Source: Agromyces agglutinans
GTDB lineage: Bacteria; Actinomycetota; Actinomycetes; Actinomycetales; Microbacteriaceae
NCBI RefSeq assembly: GCF_009647605.1
Contig: NZ_WJIF01000001.1
Coordinates: forward strand, 1-64,000
Reading direction: 5' to 3'
DNA length: 64,000 bases
The stretch's first letter is position 1. Each line of letters starts with the position of its first letter. The position numbers and the translations under genes were made by a program. The notes below the pieces were generated by a model. It searched no databases, was not told the DNA's origin, and worked only from the letters and a program-made list of their open reading frames with translations. This document shows positions 1 through 8,723 of this stretch, one piece after another.

Positions 1-2
1 GC

Positions 3-605
3 GGGCGACCCGGCGGCGGTCGACCGGGCGGCGCCGGCCGGCGCCCGGGCGCAGACGGGCGCGACGGCGGCGGCGATGCGGGTGGCGCCGGCAGGCCGGG
101 CCCCGTCGGAACGGATGCCGCTCCGGTTCGGCCGTACTCGATCGCCGACCTCCCGGGCGACCCGTCGACCCGGCTCGAGCGCGATGCGCTGCAGGCGATC
201 CTGCAGTTCCCCGACGCGGCAGGCCTCGACCTCATCCGCCAGGCGACCGACAGCCGCTTCGGCAACGAGACGCTCGCGGTGGTCCGCGACGGCGTCGCCT
301 CCGTGGTGGCGACCGACGGCGCGCTGCGGGTCGACCGGGTCGTCGCCGAGGTGCCGGCGCCGTTCGCGGGCGTGGTGCAGCAGCTCGCCGTCGCGCCGGT
401 GCCGCAGCGCACCGAGGCCGCGACGACGGCGTACGTGCGCGGCGTCGTGGCATCCCTCGTCGAACGCGAACTGCTGCGGCAGAAGCGCGAACTGCTCGGC
501 CGGCTGCAGCGCACCGACCCGGCCGATCGGGAGACGTACGCGATGATCCAGCGGGCGCTGGTCGACATCGAGCTCGACCGGCGGAGCCTGACGGCCGCCG
601 ACTGA
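3..605 (+). CDS. dnaG: DNA primase DnaG, C-terminal part (cut by window start)
   Basis: The open frame runs in from the left edge and stops at 603-605. DnaG makes RNA primers at the replication fork. The visible part starts with a low-complexity Gly/Arg/Pro linker, followed by the C-terminal helicase-binding region of actinobacterial primases (RPYSIADLPGD, then helices through RQKRELLGRLQRTDP and AMIQRALVDIELDRRSL). The catalytic TOPRIM core lies upstream, outside the window. The gene converges on the lipoprotein gene that ends at 611. Family assignment rests on C-terminal similarity recalled from actinobacterial DnaG; there is no catalytic motif in view. Confidence 0.8.
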   Translation, partial: GRPGGGRPGGAGRRPGADGRDGGGDAGGAGRPGPVGTDAAPVRPYSIADLPGDPSTRLERDALQAILQFPDAAGLDLIRQATDSRFGNETLAVVRDGVASVVATDGALRVDRVVAEVPAPFAGVVQQLAVAPVPQRTEAATTAYVRGVVASLVERELLRQKRELLGRLQRTDPADRETYAMIQRALVDIELDRRSLTAAD

Positions 606-610
606 ACGGT

Positions 611-1186
611 TCAGCCGCCGGTGCGCTGCACGATGCGGTCGAGCTCGGTGCGCAGCTTCGCCTCGTCGGCGCCGCCCGGCCAGAGCTTCACGAGGCGCCC
701 GTCGGCGTCGACGAGCGCGGTCATCGGCGGCTCGTCGACGGCGTAGGAACGCCACACCCGCAGGTCGGGGTCGACGATGACGGGCTGTCCGACGCCGAGT
801 TCCTCGAGGTGCTCGAGCAGGAGGTCGCGATCCTCTGAGGGGTCGCCCGCGACGAGCGCCACGGTGACGGCGTCGCCGTAGTCGCGCGAGATGCCGTCGA
901 GGACGGGCTGCTGCTCATCGCACCGCGTGCACCACGCGGTCGTGAACTGCAGCACCGCCGGGCGATCGCCCCAGAGCAGGTCGCCGGCGACCGGCGTGCC
1001 GTCGACCAGTTCGGCATCGATGGACGGCGCCTTCGGCGCGCTGGGGCTGGCCTCGAACGTGACGCCCTCGGGGAGCGGACCGGGCAGGCGGTCCTCGCCG
1101 CCGCGTTCCTGCGGCGTGCATCCGCCGAAGAGCAGTGCGGTGACGAGGAGGCCGCCCACGAGCGCGGCGCGGGGGATGGACGACAT
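611..1186 (-). CDS. TlpA/thioredoxin-like thiol-disulfide lipoprotein
   Basis: A 191-residue thioredoxin-fold protein. The N-terminus is a lipoprotein signal (hydrophobic stretch ending LLFGGC), so it should sit on the outer face of the membrane. The redox motif WCTRC lies at residues 85-89, in the usual place for TlpA/ResA-like reductases that keep extracytoplasmic cysteines reduced or serve cytochrome c assembly. I place the start at ATG 1184-1186, which shares one base with the stop codon of the preceding lipoprotein gene; a TTG just upstream is less likely. The two genes are therefore translationally coupled. The specific client protein is unknown. Confidence 0.85.
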   Translation of the reverse strand: MSSIPRAALVGGLLVTALLFGGCTPQERGGEDRLPGPLPEGVTFEASPSAPKAPSIDAELVDGTPVAGDLLWGDRPAVLQFTTAWCTRCDEQQPVLDGISRDYGDAVTVALVAGDPSEDRDLLLEHLEELGVGQPVIVDPDLRVWRSYAVDEPPMTALVDADGRLVKLWPGGADEAKLRTELDRIVQRTGG

Positions 1187-1659
1187 CAACGGTCTCCGGT
1201 CTCGAGGATCGCGCCGGGATCGGCGAGCGGGGGAACCGCGATCGGCGCGGCCTCATCGGCGTCGTACCGGTAGTCGCCGGCGGATCGCCCGTCGATGGTG
1301 ACGGCGTAGTCGAGATCGGGATCGAGGCCGGGCGCGGCGACGCGGAAGCGACACGCGGTCGGGATCCGCGGAGCGGCGCCGTAGTCGATGTCGTCGATGT
1401 GCACCGCCTCGCCGTCGGGAAGCTCGACCGAGATGCGGTCGGACCCGTGCTCGAGCACGAGGACGGCGCCGCGGTGGATGTACTGGTGCGGGCGGGCCGC
1501 CGAGCACGGCTCGCCAGCCACGCGGAGGTGGGAGTCGCGAACGAGCAGGTCGATCGTCGGGGCATCCGACCCGCCGCCCGGCGTCGCCGGTTGCGCGGCG
1601 CAGCCGGCGAGCATCAGGGCCGCGAGCGACGCCGCGAGGAGGTGGGGGAGTCTGGTCAT
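1186..1659 (-). CDS. Hypothetical lipoprotein
   Basis: 157 residues with a clear lipoprotein signal (MTRLPHLLAASLAALMLAGC, Cys at residue 20). The mature part is beta-rich and has two further Cys residues (in GEPCSA and PTACRF) that could form a disulfide. I do not recognise a family. It is followed without a gap by the TlpA-like gene (TGATG junction), so the thiol reductase may act on this protein or on a shared partner; that is an inference from position and the two cysteines. Confidence 0.75.
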   Translation of the reverse strand: MTRLPHLLAASLAALMLAGCAAQPATPGGGSDAPTIDLLVRDSHLRVAGEPCSAARPHQYIHRGAVLVLEHGSDRISVELPDGEAVHIDDIDYGAAPRIPTACRFRVAAPGLDPDLDYAVTIDGRSAGDYRYDADEAAPIAVPPLADPGAILETGDR

Positions 1660-1702
1660 GTCTCAGGTTCCGCGTTGGCAGTGGCCGGGCTGGAGGTCGG
1701 AT

Positions 1703-1736
1703 CGGGTGCCTCCCCGCATTCGCGGGGAGGCACCCG
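1703..1736 (-). terminator. Strong hairpin terminator after the M6 protease
   Basis: A perfect 15-bp inverted repeat (1703-1717 and 1722-1736) with a 4-base loop lies 15 bases beyond the protease stop codon on the minus strand. There is no long T-tract, as is common in high-GC actinobacteria. It separates the protease transcript from the lipoprotein pair. Confidence 0.75.
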
Positions 1737-1750
1737 TCCGATGATCGACG

Positions 1751-4450
1751 CTACTTCAGCGTGAAGGTGAGCGTCGTCGCGTTGCCCGCCACGTCGGACA
1801 CGACGAGCGTGTTCTCGCCGACGACGCCGCCGAACGAGCCCGGCTTCACGAAGTTGAGGTCCGACCACGCGTTGTTCACGAGATCCTTGACCACTCCGTT
1901 GAGCGTCAGCTTGTCGATCTTGCCGGCGTCGTGCAGCTTGAAGCTCACGAGCGAGTAGGCGCCGTCGGCGCCCACCGTCTCATTCGCCCCGCTCTTCACC
2001 GTGACCGTCGGGGCGGTCGCGTCGATCGTGAACGCGAACGTTCCCGTCTTCGCGATGTTGCCCGCCAGGTCCTCGGCGTTGTACCGCACCGTGTAGTCGC
2101 CGTCGGGCAGCGTCACGGTCGCCGCGTGGGTGGCGCCGGTGGCGCCGCCGGCCGCGGTCTGCGTGCTCTTGACGAGCGTGCTGCCCTGGTAGACGTTCGC
2201 CACGATCCGCTGCAGGCCGTAGTTGTCGGTCGCGTCGACCTGCACCGACAGCGCCTGGAACGGGCCCGAGGCGGTCGGCGAGACCAGCGTCGCGACCGGC
2301 TTGACGCCGTCGACGACCCCGGTCATGGTCGACGCGGTGGCCGCCGGGTCGTTCTCGGATGTGACGGTCACCGTGACCGCGGGAACCGCGGTCGGAGCGC
2401 CGTCGCCCTCGTACGAGAGGTAGACCGGCACCTCCTCGGTGGCGCCCGTGCCGACCGTCAGGATCTCGTTCGGGATGCGGACGGTCCAGCCCGCCGCCTC
2501 GCCGGAGATCGTGGCGGCGACCCGGTAGATGTCGCCGTCGGCGATCGGGTCGGCCGAGCCGGCGCCCGTGTTCGTCACCGGCACCGTGAGACCGAGCAGG
2601 CCGCTCTCGAGCGATCCCGACTCGCCGACCTCGCCCAGGGCGACGCCGCGAGCCTGCGTGGACGTCGAGGTGAGCGAGCGGATCGCCACGTCGTAGGCCA
2701 GCAGGCCCTCGTCGTCGCGCTCCATGTCGGTGACGTAGAAGTGCAGCCCGTTGGCCTCGTCGACGTACTCGTACTCGGAACCCGAGTTCGTTCCGGCGTG
2801 GAAGAGCGCGTCGTTCAGCTGCCGCTGGTCGCCGCGCGTGATCATCACCGGCGTGCCGTCGGGCCGCACGTAGTCGACCGTGTCGATGTTCTGCGGGTTG
2901 GCATCGATCGTCCAGATGAACGGGTTCTGGTCGCGGTTCTTGGTCTTCGCGATCATCACGCCGTGGTCGGGCTGGAACGAGTCGGTGCCCATGCGGTCGA
3001 TGACCTCGAGCGTGTAGTTGTCGAAGCCGCCGCCGTCGCAGTCCCACGTGGCCTGGCCGGCAGCGTCGGTGCCGCGACGGCTGCACGAGCCGGTCGAGTC
3101 GTCGGCGGGAGCATCCGTCGGCTTGTCGAGGACCAGGTTCACGCCGGTCAGGATGTCGTCGCCCATCACGGCGCGCGACGTGAGCCGGGTGGAGACGAAG
3201 CCGTGCTGGTCGAGCGTCTGCTCGGGCAGGTTCAGGTACTCGTCCTCGTCGATGATGCCGAGGTTGATGCGGTTGCGCAGCGCGACGCCAGCGGGCTGGG
3301 ACCCGCCCGCCACCGACGGGACGCTCCAGCGCTGGTGGGTGCCGCCGGGGCCGTTGAACGAACCACGGGCGAGCACGTCGAACGGGCCGCTCGTGTCGCG
3401 CAGCGGACCGCCGTCCGCGGCATCCGTACCGTACGGGTTGCCGTAGTTGTCGGAGATGCCGAGGATGTGCGCGAACTCGTGCGCGAACGTGCCCATGCCC
3501 GAAGACTCCGCCTGCGTCGAGTTGCCGGCGCGGCCGTTCGAGGGGAAGTTGGCGTTGGGCCAGTGGTTGATCGCGGCCTGCCACGACGTCCACGGGATGT
3601 ACCGGGTCTTCGCCCAGTTCGCCATCGGCTGGCCGTTCTGGTCGAGCGCGACGCCGTTCGCGTCACGCGGCGGGCCGAAGTCGTCGGTCACGTCCTCGGG
3701 GGACTCGAACAGCATCTGCCCGAACTCCTCCCACGTGGACGACTCGTCGTGGCCCGCGGTGATGTAGAACACCTGGTCGAACTGCGTGAGCGGGTCGGGG
3801 ACGCCGAGGTCGGCGCTCCAGAGCGCATTGGCGTCGGTCCGGATGTTCTTGTTGCAGGACAGGCCCTGCGGGCAGAACGCGGCGTTCGGCCGGTTGAACG
3901 AGTCGTTCAGGCCGTACTCCTCGATGTTGCCGGGAAGCTTGTAGGGCCCGAAGGCCTCCATCTGCACGCTGAGGCGGCCGCCCGACTGCTCCATCCAGTA
4001 CTCGTTGATGGTGCGCCCGTGGTTGAGCTCGTTCGGCTTGTTCAGCAGGTCGAGGTAGAACTGCGGCACGTCCTCGCGCTCGAGGCCGTTCGCGAGGCTC
4101 GACGGGTCGCCGAACGGGTGCTCGCCCTCCTCCTGCGTGACGAGGAACGGCTGGTTCTCGAAGTCGAGGAGGACGATCGCGCCGTTGAACTGCCGGTCGG
4201 AGCCCTCCTGGTCGTTCGCCCAGTCGGTGCCCGGGACGCCGACGTAGTCGTCCCAGGTCATGTCGTCCATGTTCTGCCAGTTCTGGGGATCGATCGGGTC
4301 GAGCACCGACGGCTCGAGCGGGTCCTCCGGCGCCGCGAACGCGGCGCCTGCGGGGACCGTCGTCGCGAGCGCGATGACGCCCACGGCGGCGGCGAGCGAC
4401 AAGCCGGCCCGCCTCATCCGGGTCTTCGGTCGATGGGATCGTGGTGTCAT
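1751..4450 (-). CDS. Secreted M6 family (immune inhibitor A-like) metalloprotease
   Basis: 899 residues. I chose ATG 4448-4450 because GGAGG lies 7 bases upstream and the product then begins with a Sec signal peptide (Arg-rich n-region, long hydrophobic core, cleavage near AGAAFA). The met-zincin motif HEFAHILGISD is at about residues 324-334, giving two zinc His and the catalytic Glu plus the Gly and Asp of the family M6 signature. The region after the catalytic domain ends in two Ig-like/Fn3-like beta domains (from about residue 700). No LPXTG anchor is visible, so the enzyme is probably released. It stands alone, with a terminator behind it and the peptide importer operon divergent from it, which fits extracellular proteolysis followed by peptide uptake. 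Confidence 0.9.
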   Translation of the reverse strand: MTPRSHRPKTRMRRAGLSLAAAVGVIALATTVPAGAAFAAPEDPLEPSVLDPIDPQNWQNMDDMTWDDYVGVPGTDWANDQEGSDRQFNGAIVLLDFENQPFLVTQEEGEHPFGDPSSLANGLEREDVPQFYLDLLNKPNELNHGRTINEYWMEQSGGRLSVQMEAFGPYKLPGNIEEYGLNDSFNRPNAAFCPQGLSCNKNIRTDANALWSADLGVPDPLTQFDQVFYITAGHDESSTWEEFGQMLFESPEDVTDDFGPPRDANGVALDQNGQPMANWAKTRYIPWTSWQAAINHWPNANFPSNGRAGNSTQAESSGMGTFAHEFAHILGISDNYGNPYGTDAADGGPLRDTSGPFDVLARGSFNGPGGTHQRWSVPSVAGGSQPAGVALRNRINLGIIDEDEYLNLPEQTLDQHGFVSTRLTSRAVMGDDILTGVNLVLDKPTDAPADDSTGSCSRRGTDAAGQATWDCDGGGFDNYTLEVIDRMGTDSFQPDHGVMIAKTKNRDQNPFIWTIDANPQNIDTVDYVRPDGTPVMITRGDQRQLNDALFHAGTNSGSEYEYVDEANGLHFYVTDMERDDEGLLAYDVAIRSLTSTSTQARGVALGEVGESGSLESGLLGLTVPVTNTGAGSADPIADGDIYRVAATISGEAAGWTVRIPNEILTVGTGATEEVPVYLSYEGDGAPTAVPAVTVTVTSENDPAATASTMTGVVDGVKPVATLVSPTASGPFQALSVQVDATDNYGLQRIVANVYQGSTLVKSTQTAAGGATGATHAATVTLPDGDYTVRYNAEDLAGNIAKTGTFAFTIDATAPTVTVKSGANETVGADGAYSLVSFKLHDAGKIDKLTLNGVVKDLVNNAWSDLNFVKPGSFGGVVGENTLVVSDVAGNATTLTFTLK

Positions 4451-4841
4451 TTCCAACCTCCGTGTCGAAACCTGCGGGACGAGCCGCCCGCGTGCTCGCG
4501 TTCCCGGCGACCGTGTTCGGAGCCGACCCGGAATACGATGTCCGAATCCTCGCACCGCCGAGCAGACGAAGGACAGCGCCGGACGTGTGGCGAATTCCGA
4601 TGATTAACCATCGGTATTTCCGAGCATTACGGTCCGATAACGTTGGGTTCCCCCGTCAGGTCGCCGTGCTACCCCTTGAGTAACCGCCCCGCGCGCCAGC
4701 GGGGGCGCCACCGCCCCGTCCGCGGGGAGGGAACGAGCAACCCGGTTCGTGCCCGCACGCGGGTTCCCAACGTGCCGGTCTCAACATCTCGGCCGCCGCC
4801 CTGCGGGCTCGGCCGATATCCACAGGAAGAGGTAGACGGAT
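4451..4841. other. Intergenic region between divergent protease and peptide importer
   Basis: About 390 bases with no convincing gene. It must hold the promoters for the protease (minus) and the importer operon (plus). The part around 4600-4640 is relatively AT-rich and contains two similar words, ACCATCGGTA and ACGGTCCGATA, that might be regulator sites. GC-rich dyads at about 4683-4735 lie in the likely leader of the importer mRNA. I could not fix a promoter. Confidence 0.4.
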
Positions 4842-6470
4842 ATGGCATCCGCATCCCAGCTCCGGCGTCGCGGCCTCGTCGCGGCGGCGGGCGTCTCGGT
4901 CGCCGCGCTGACCCTCGCCGGCTGCTCCGCCGGCGACGGCGACGACAGCGCGAGCGGCGACTCGATCACGATCGGCACCACCGAGCAGATCACGGCCCTC
5001 GACCCGGCGGGTTCGTACGACAACGGCTCGTTCGCCGTGATGAACCAGGTGTACCCGTTCCTCCTGAACACGCCGTACGGCAGCCCCGACGTCGAGCCCG
5101 ACATCGCGGAGACCGCCGAGTTCACCTCCGAGAACGAGTACACGGTGACCCTCAAGGAGGGCCTGAAGTTCGCGAACGGCAACGAGCTCACCTCGTCCGA
5201 CGTGAAGTTCACCTTCGACCGGCAGCTCGCGATCGCCGACGAGAACGGCCCGTCGTCGCTGCTGTACAACCTCGACTCGATCGAGACGCCCGACGACCTC
5301 ACCGTCGTGTTCAAGCTGATCTCGCCGAACGACCAGATCTTCCCGCAGATCCTCTCGAGCCCGGTGGGCCCGATCGTGGATGAGGACGTCTTCTCGGCCG
5401 ACTCGATCACGAGCGACGACGACATCGTCGAGGGCAAGCCCTTCGCCGGCCAGTACTCGATCTCGAGCTACAAGGTCAACGAGCTCATCCAGTACAAGGC
5501 GAACCCCGACTACGCGGGCATCCTCGGCGAGGCTGCCACCGAGACGGTGAACGCCCGCTACTACACGGATGCCTCGAACCTGAAGCTCGACGTCCAGGAG
5601 GGCAACATCGACGTCGCGCACCGCACCCTCAGCGCGACCGACATCGAGGACCTCCGCGGCAACGACAACGTCAAGGTCGTCGACGGGCCCGGCGGCGAGA
5701 TCCGCTACCTCGTCTTCAACTTCAACACGATGCCGTTCGGCGCGACGACCGCGGAGGCCGACCCGGCCAAGGCCCTCGCCGTCCGCCAGGCGATCGCCGA
5801 CCTCATCGACCGCGACGCGCTCTCCGAGGACGTGTACAAGGGCACCTTCACGCCGCTGTACTCGTACGTTCCCGAGGGCCTGACCGGCGCGAACGAGTCG
5901 CTCAAGGAGCTCTACGGCGCCGACGGCGCGCCCGACGCCGACAAGGCGGCCGAGCGCCTCACGGCGGCCGGCATCCAGACGCCGCTGGACATCTCGATCC
6001 AGTACGTCGCCGAGCGCTACGGCCCGTCGTCCTCCGACGAGTACGCGATCATCAAGGAGAACCTCGAGGAGTCGGGCCTGTTCACGGTCAACCTGCAGTC
6101 GACCGAGTGGGTGCAGTTCTCCGAGGACCGCGTCGCCGACCTGTACCCGGCGTACCAGCTCGGCTGGTTCCCCGACTACTCGGACGCCGACAACTACCTC
6201 ACGCCGTTCTTCCTCACGGAGAACTTCCTGTCGAACCACTACGACAACCAGGAAGTCAACGACAAGATCCTCGAGCAGGCCACCACGGCCGACCCCGCCG
6301 CGCGCGAAGCGCTCATCGGCGAGATCCAGGACCTCGTCGCCGCCGACCTGTCGACCATCCCGTACCTCCAGGGTGCGCAGGTCGCCGTCGTGGGCTCCGA
6401 CGTCGAGGGCGCTGAAGACACGCTCGACGCGTCGTTCAAGTTCCGGTACGCGGCTCTCTCCAAGGGCTAG
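4842..6470 (+). CDS. Peptide-type ABC transporter substrate-binding lipoprotein (SBP family 5)
   Basis: 542 residues, typical for DppA/OppA proteins. A twin-Arg-like n-region and lipobox LTLAGC place the lipidated Cys at residue 28. The mature protein shows the SBP_bac_5 pattern (VEPDIAETAEF, VTLKEGLKFANG, DVKFTFDRQ). It should bind peptides or similar solutes outside the cell and hand them to the two permeases encoded downstream. The start has an AGGAAGAGG ribosome site. A strong hairpin follows the stop codon, so this gene is probably expressed at a higher level than the membrane parts. Confidence 0.9.
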   Translation: MASASQLRRRGLVAAAGVSVAALTLAGCSAGDGDDSASGDSITIGTTEQITALDPAGSYDNGSFAVMNQVYPFLLNTPYGSPDVEPDIAETAEFTSENEYTVTLKEGLKFANGNELTSSDVKFTFDRQLAIADENGPSSLLYNLDSIETPDDLTVVFKLISPNDQIFPQILSSPVGPIVDEDVFSADSITSDDDIVEGKPFAGQYSISSYKVNELIQYKANPDYAGILGEAATETVNARYYTDASNLKLDVQEGNIDVAHRTLSATDIEDLRGNDNVKVVDGPGGEIRYLVFNFNTMPFGATTAEADPAKALAVRQAIADLIDRDALSEDVYKGTFTPLYSYVPEGLTGANESLKELYGADGAPDADKAAERLTAAGIQTPLDISIQYVAERYGPSSSDEYAIIKENLEESGLFTVNLQSTEWVQFSEDRVADLYPAYQLGWFPDYSDADNYLTPFFLTENFLSNHYDNQEVNDKILEQATTADPAAREALIGEIQDLVAADLSTIPYLQGAQVAVVGSDVEGAEDTLDASFKFRYAALSKG

Positions 6471-6502
6471 TCGCTCCGGCTAGAGTCGATCCAGTTCGAC
6501 CG

Positions 6503-6537
6503 ACGGGGGCGACCCGCATCGTGCGGGTCGCCCCCGT
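6503..6537 (+). terminator. Intra-operon hairpin between binding protein and permease genes
   Basis: A perfect 16-bp stem (6503-6518 with 6522-6537) with a 3-base loop, followed by TTC. It lies 32 bases after the binding-protein stop and 24 bases before the permease start. It may be a partial terminator or an mRNA-stabilising stem that raises the ratio of binding protein to permease, as described for other ABC operons. Confidence 0.7.
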
Positions 6538-6561
6538 TTCCATGCATCACGTGAGGAACAC

Positions 6562-7653
6562 ATGTCCGCTGTCGATCTGACGCCACGGCCCGGTGCGCCG
6601 GTCCAGGGCGCAGGCAAGCCCAAGTCCCAGGGCGGAGGATTCGGACGCTATCTGCTCATCCGCTTCCTGCTCATCTTCCCGACCATCTTCATCCTCGTCT
6701 CGCTCGTCTTCTTCCTGATGCGGCTGACGGGCGACCCCATCACCGCGGCGCAGGGCGGGCGACTCAGCGCCGACCAGCTCGACGCGCTGCGCGCGGCCGC
6801 CGGCTACGACCGCCCGATCCTCGTCCAGTACTTCGAGTACCTCGGCCAGATCGTGGTCTTCGACTTCGGTACGACGCTCACGACGAATCGCCCCGTCATC
6901 GAGGTGCTCGCCACCTACGGCCCGGCGACGTTCGAGCTCGTCTTCTACTCGCTGATCGTGGCGTTCGCGGTCGGCATTCCGCTCGGACTGCGGGCCGCGT
7001 ACCACCGCGACAAGCCCGAAGACGCCGTCTACCGCGTGCTGGCCATCCTCTGGTATGCCGTACCGGTCTTCTTCGGCGGCCTGCTGCTCAAGCTGATCTT
7101 CTCGGTCTGGCTGAAGTGGCTGCCGGTCGCGGGCCGCGCCGACGTCGACTCCGAGATCGAGATGGGCATGCTGCCCTTCCGAACCGGGTTCTACACGATC
7201 GACGCGATCCGCACGGGCGACCCGCAGGTCATCGGCGACGTGCTCTCGCACGCGATCCTCCCGGCGATCGCGCTCGGACTGCTCACCGCCGGCATCTTCC
7301 TCCGGCTGGTGCGCACCAACGTCATCGGCACGCTCTCGACCGACTACGTGGATGCCGCCCGCTCGCGCGGCGTCGCCGAGTCGCGGCTGCTGCGCAAGCA
7401 CGCGTACCGACCCGCGCTGATCCCGATCATCACGGTCATCGGCCTGCAGATCGCGTTGCTGCTCTCTGGCGCCGTGCTCACCGAGACCACGTTCGAGTGG
7501 CGGGGGCTCGGGTTCCAGATGGCCGAGTTCCTCGAGAGCCGCGACTTCGTCGCCGTGCAGGGCATCGTCGCGCTGCTCGCCGTGATCGTGGCCCTGACCA
7601 ACTTCATCGTCGACATCATCGCGGCGTTCATCGACCCGAGGGTGAGGTTCTGA
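6562..7653 (+). CDS. Peptide-type ABC transporter permease (DppB-like)
   Basis: 363 residues with a cytoplasmic N-terminal extension and six predicted membrane segments, the first beginning FGRYLLIRFLLIFPTIFILV. The EAA-type loop (DYVDAARSRGVAESRLLRKHAYRPALIPII) that docks with the ATPase is clear. A GAGGA site precedes the ATG. The stop codon overlaps the next ATG by one base. It pairs with the following permease to form the membrane channel of the importer. Confidence 0.9.
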   Translation: MSAVDLTPRPGAPVQGAGKPKSQGGGFGRYLLIRFLLIFPTIFILVSLVFFLMRLTGDPITAAQGGRLSADQLDALRAAAGYDRPILVQYFEYLGQIVVFDFGTTLTTNRPVIEVLATYGPATFELVFYSLIVAFAVGIPLGLRAAYHRDKPEDAVYRVLAILWYAVPVFFGGLLLKLIFSVWLKWLPVAGRADVDSEIEMGMLPFRTGFYTIDAIRTGDPQVIGDVLSHAILPAIALGLLTAGIFLRLVRTNVIGTLSTDYVDAARSRGVAESRLLRKHAYRPALIPIITVIGLQIALLLSGAVLTETTFEWRGLGFQMAEFLESRDFVAVQGIVALLAVIVALTNFIVDIIAAFIDPRVRF

Positions 7654-8723
7654 TGACTGCGGCAACCGTCGCGGCGCCCAAGCGCCGCCTCGTCGACCGG
7701 CTCCCGGTCGTGCACCAGCTCCGCCAGAGCGTCGGCCTCCAGCGCGGCATGCTCGTCGCGGGCCTCGTCATGGTGTTCGTGTTCGTGTTCACGGCGATCT
7801 TCGCGCCGCTGATCGCGCCGTTCGGGTTCGCCCAGCGCAGCGTCGACGGCGAGTCGTTCGGTACGCAGCAGCCGCCGTCGGCCGAGCACTGGTTCGGAAC
7901 GACGGTCGGCGGCTACGACGTGCTGTCGCGCGTGATCTGGGGCACGCAGACCTCGATCCTCGTCATCATCGTCGCAGTGCTGCTGTCGATCTTCATCGGC
8001 ATCGCGCTGGGTCTCTACGCCGGCTACTTCGGCGGATGGCTCGACCGCGTGCTCGTCGTCGTGTGCGACGCGATCTACGCGTTCCCGTCGCTGCTGCTGG
8101 CCATCGTGATGGCGATCGTCATCTCCGGCGGGCAGTCGAGCCTCTGGGGCGGCGTGCTCGCGGCCGCGATCTCGATCACGGTGATCTACATCCCGCAGTA
8201 CTTCCGCGTGATCCGCGCCGAGACGGTGCGCATCAAGGCGGAGGCGTTCGTCGAGTCGGCGAAGGTGCTCGGGGCATCCAACTCGCGCATCGTGTTCAAG
8301 CACGTGTTCCGCAACGCGACGCGCACGCTGCCGCTGATCATCACGCTGAACTCCTCGGAGGCGATCCTGACGCTCACCGCGCTCGGCTTCCTGGGCTTCG
8401 GCATCGAGCCGACGGCCGCGGCCGAGTGGGGCTACGACCTCTCCAAGGCGCAGTCCGACGTGACCAGCGGCATCTGGTGGACGGCCCTGTTCCCGGGCCT
8501 CGCCATCGTGTTCACGGTGCTCGGCATCACGCTCGTGGGCGAGAGCCTGAACGACCTCGCCGACCCGCGCCTGCGCGGTCGTCGGCGCGTCGCGCAGGCG
8601 GCGGGCCAGGTCGCGGCGACCTCGGTCGTTCCCGGCGGCGTCCTGACGGCCGGGCCTGGTGGGGTCGAGGGGCTCGAGCCCGAAGAGACGTTCGACGAGC
8701 ACGGAATCGAGGTCAAGCCATGA
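7653..8723 (+). CDS. Peptide-type ABC transporter permease (DppC-like)
   Basis: 356 residues beginning MTAATVAAPKRRLVDRLP. It has an N-terminal membrane segment, a periplasmic-side loop with the family motif GTTVGGYDVLSRVIWG, and the cytoplasmic EAA loop (VESAKVLGASNSRIVFKHV). The C-terminus is longer than usual, with an acidic tail after the last membrane segment. The ATG overlaps the DppB-like stop (TGATG) and its own stop overlaps the next start (ATGA), indicating coupled translation. Confidence 0.9.
   Translation: MTAATVAAPKRRLVDRLPVVHQLRQSVGLQRGMLVAGLVMVFVFVFTAIFAPLIAPFGFAQRSVDGESFGTQQPPSAEHWFGTTVGGYDVLSRVIWGTQTSILVIIVAVLLSIFIGIALGLYAGYFGGWLDRVLVVVCDAIYAFPSLLLAIVMAIVISGGQSSLWGGVLAAAISITVIYIPQYFRVIRAETVRIKAEAFVESAKVLGASNSRIVFKHVFRNATRTLPLIITLNSSEAILTLTALGFLGFGIEPTAAAEWGYDLSKAQSDVTSGIWWTALFPGLAIVFTVLGITLVGESLNDLADPRLRGRRRVAQAAGQVAATSVVPGGVLTAGPGGVEGLEPEETFDEHGIEVKP

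Noticed and set aside
602-614. Terminator between dnaG and the TlpA-like gene
   Set aside because: CTGAAC-G-GTTCAG has only a one-base loop and overlaps both stop codons, so it cannot form a normal hairpin.
1931-4603. 890-residue plus-strand ORF opposite the metalloprotease
   Set aside because: It is the antisense shadow of the M6 gene, Arg/Val/Gly-rich without domains, caused by high GC third positions.
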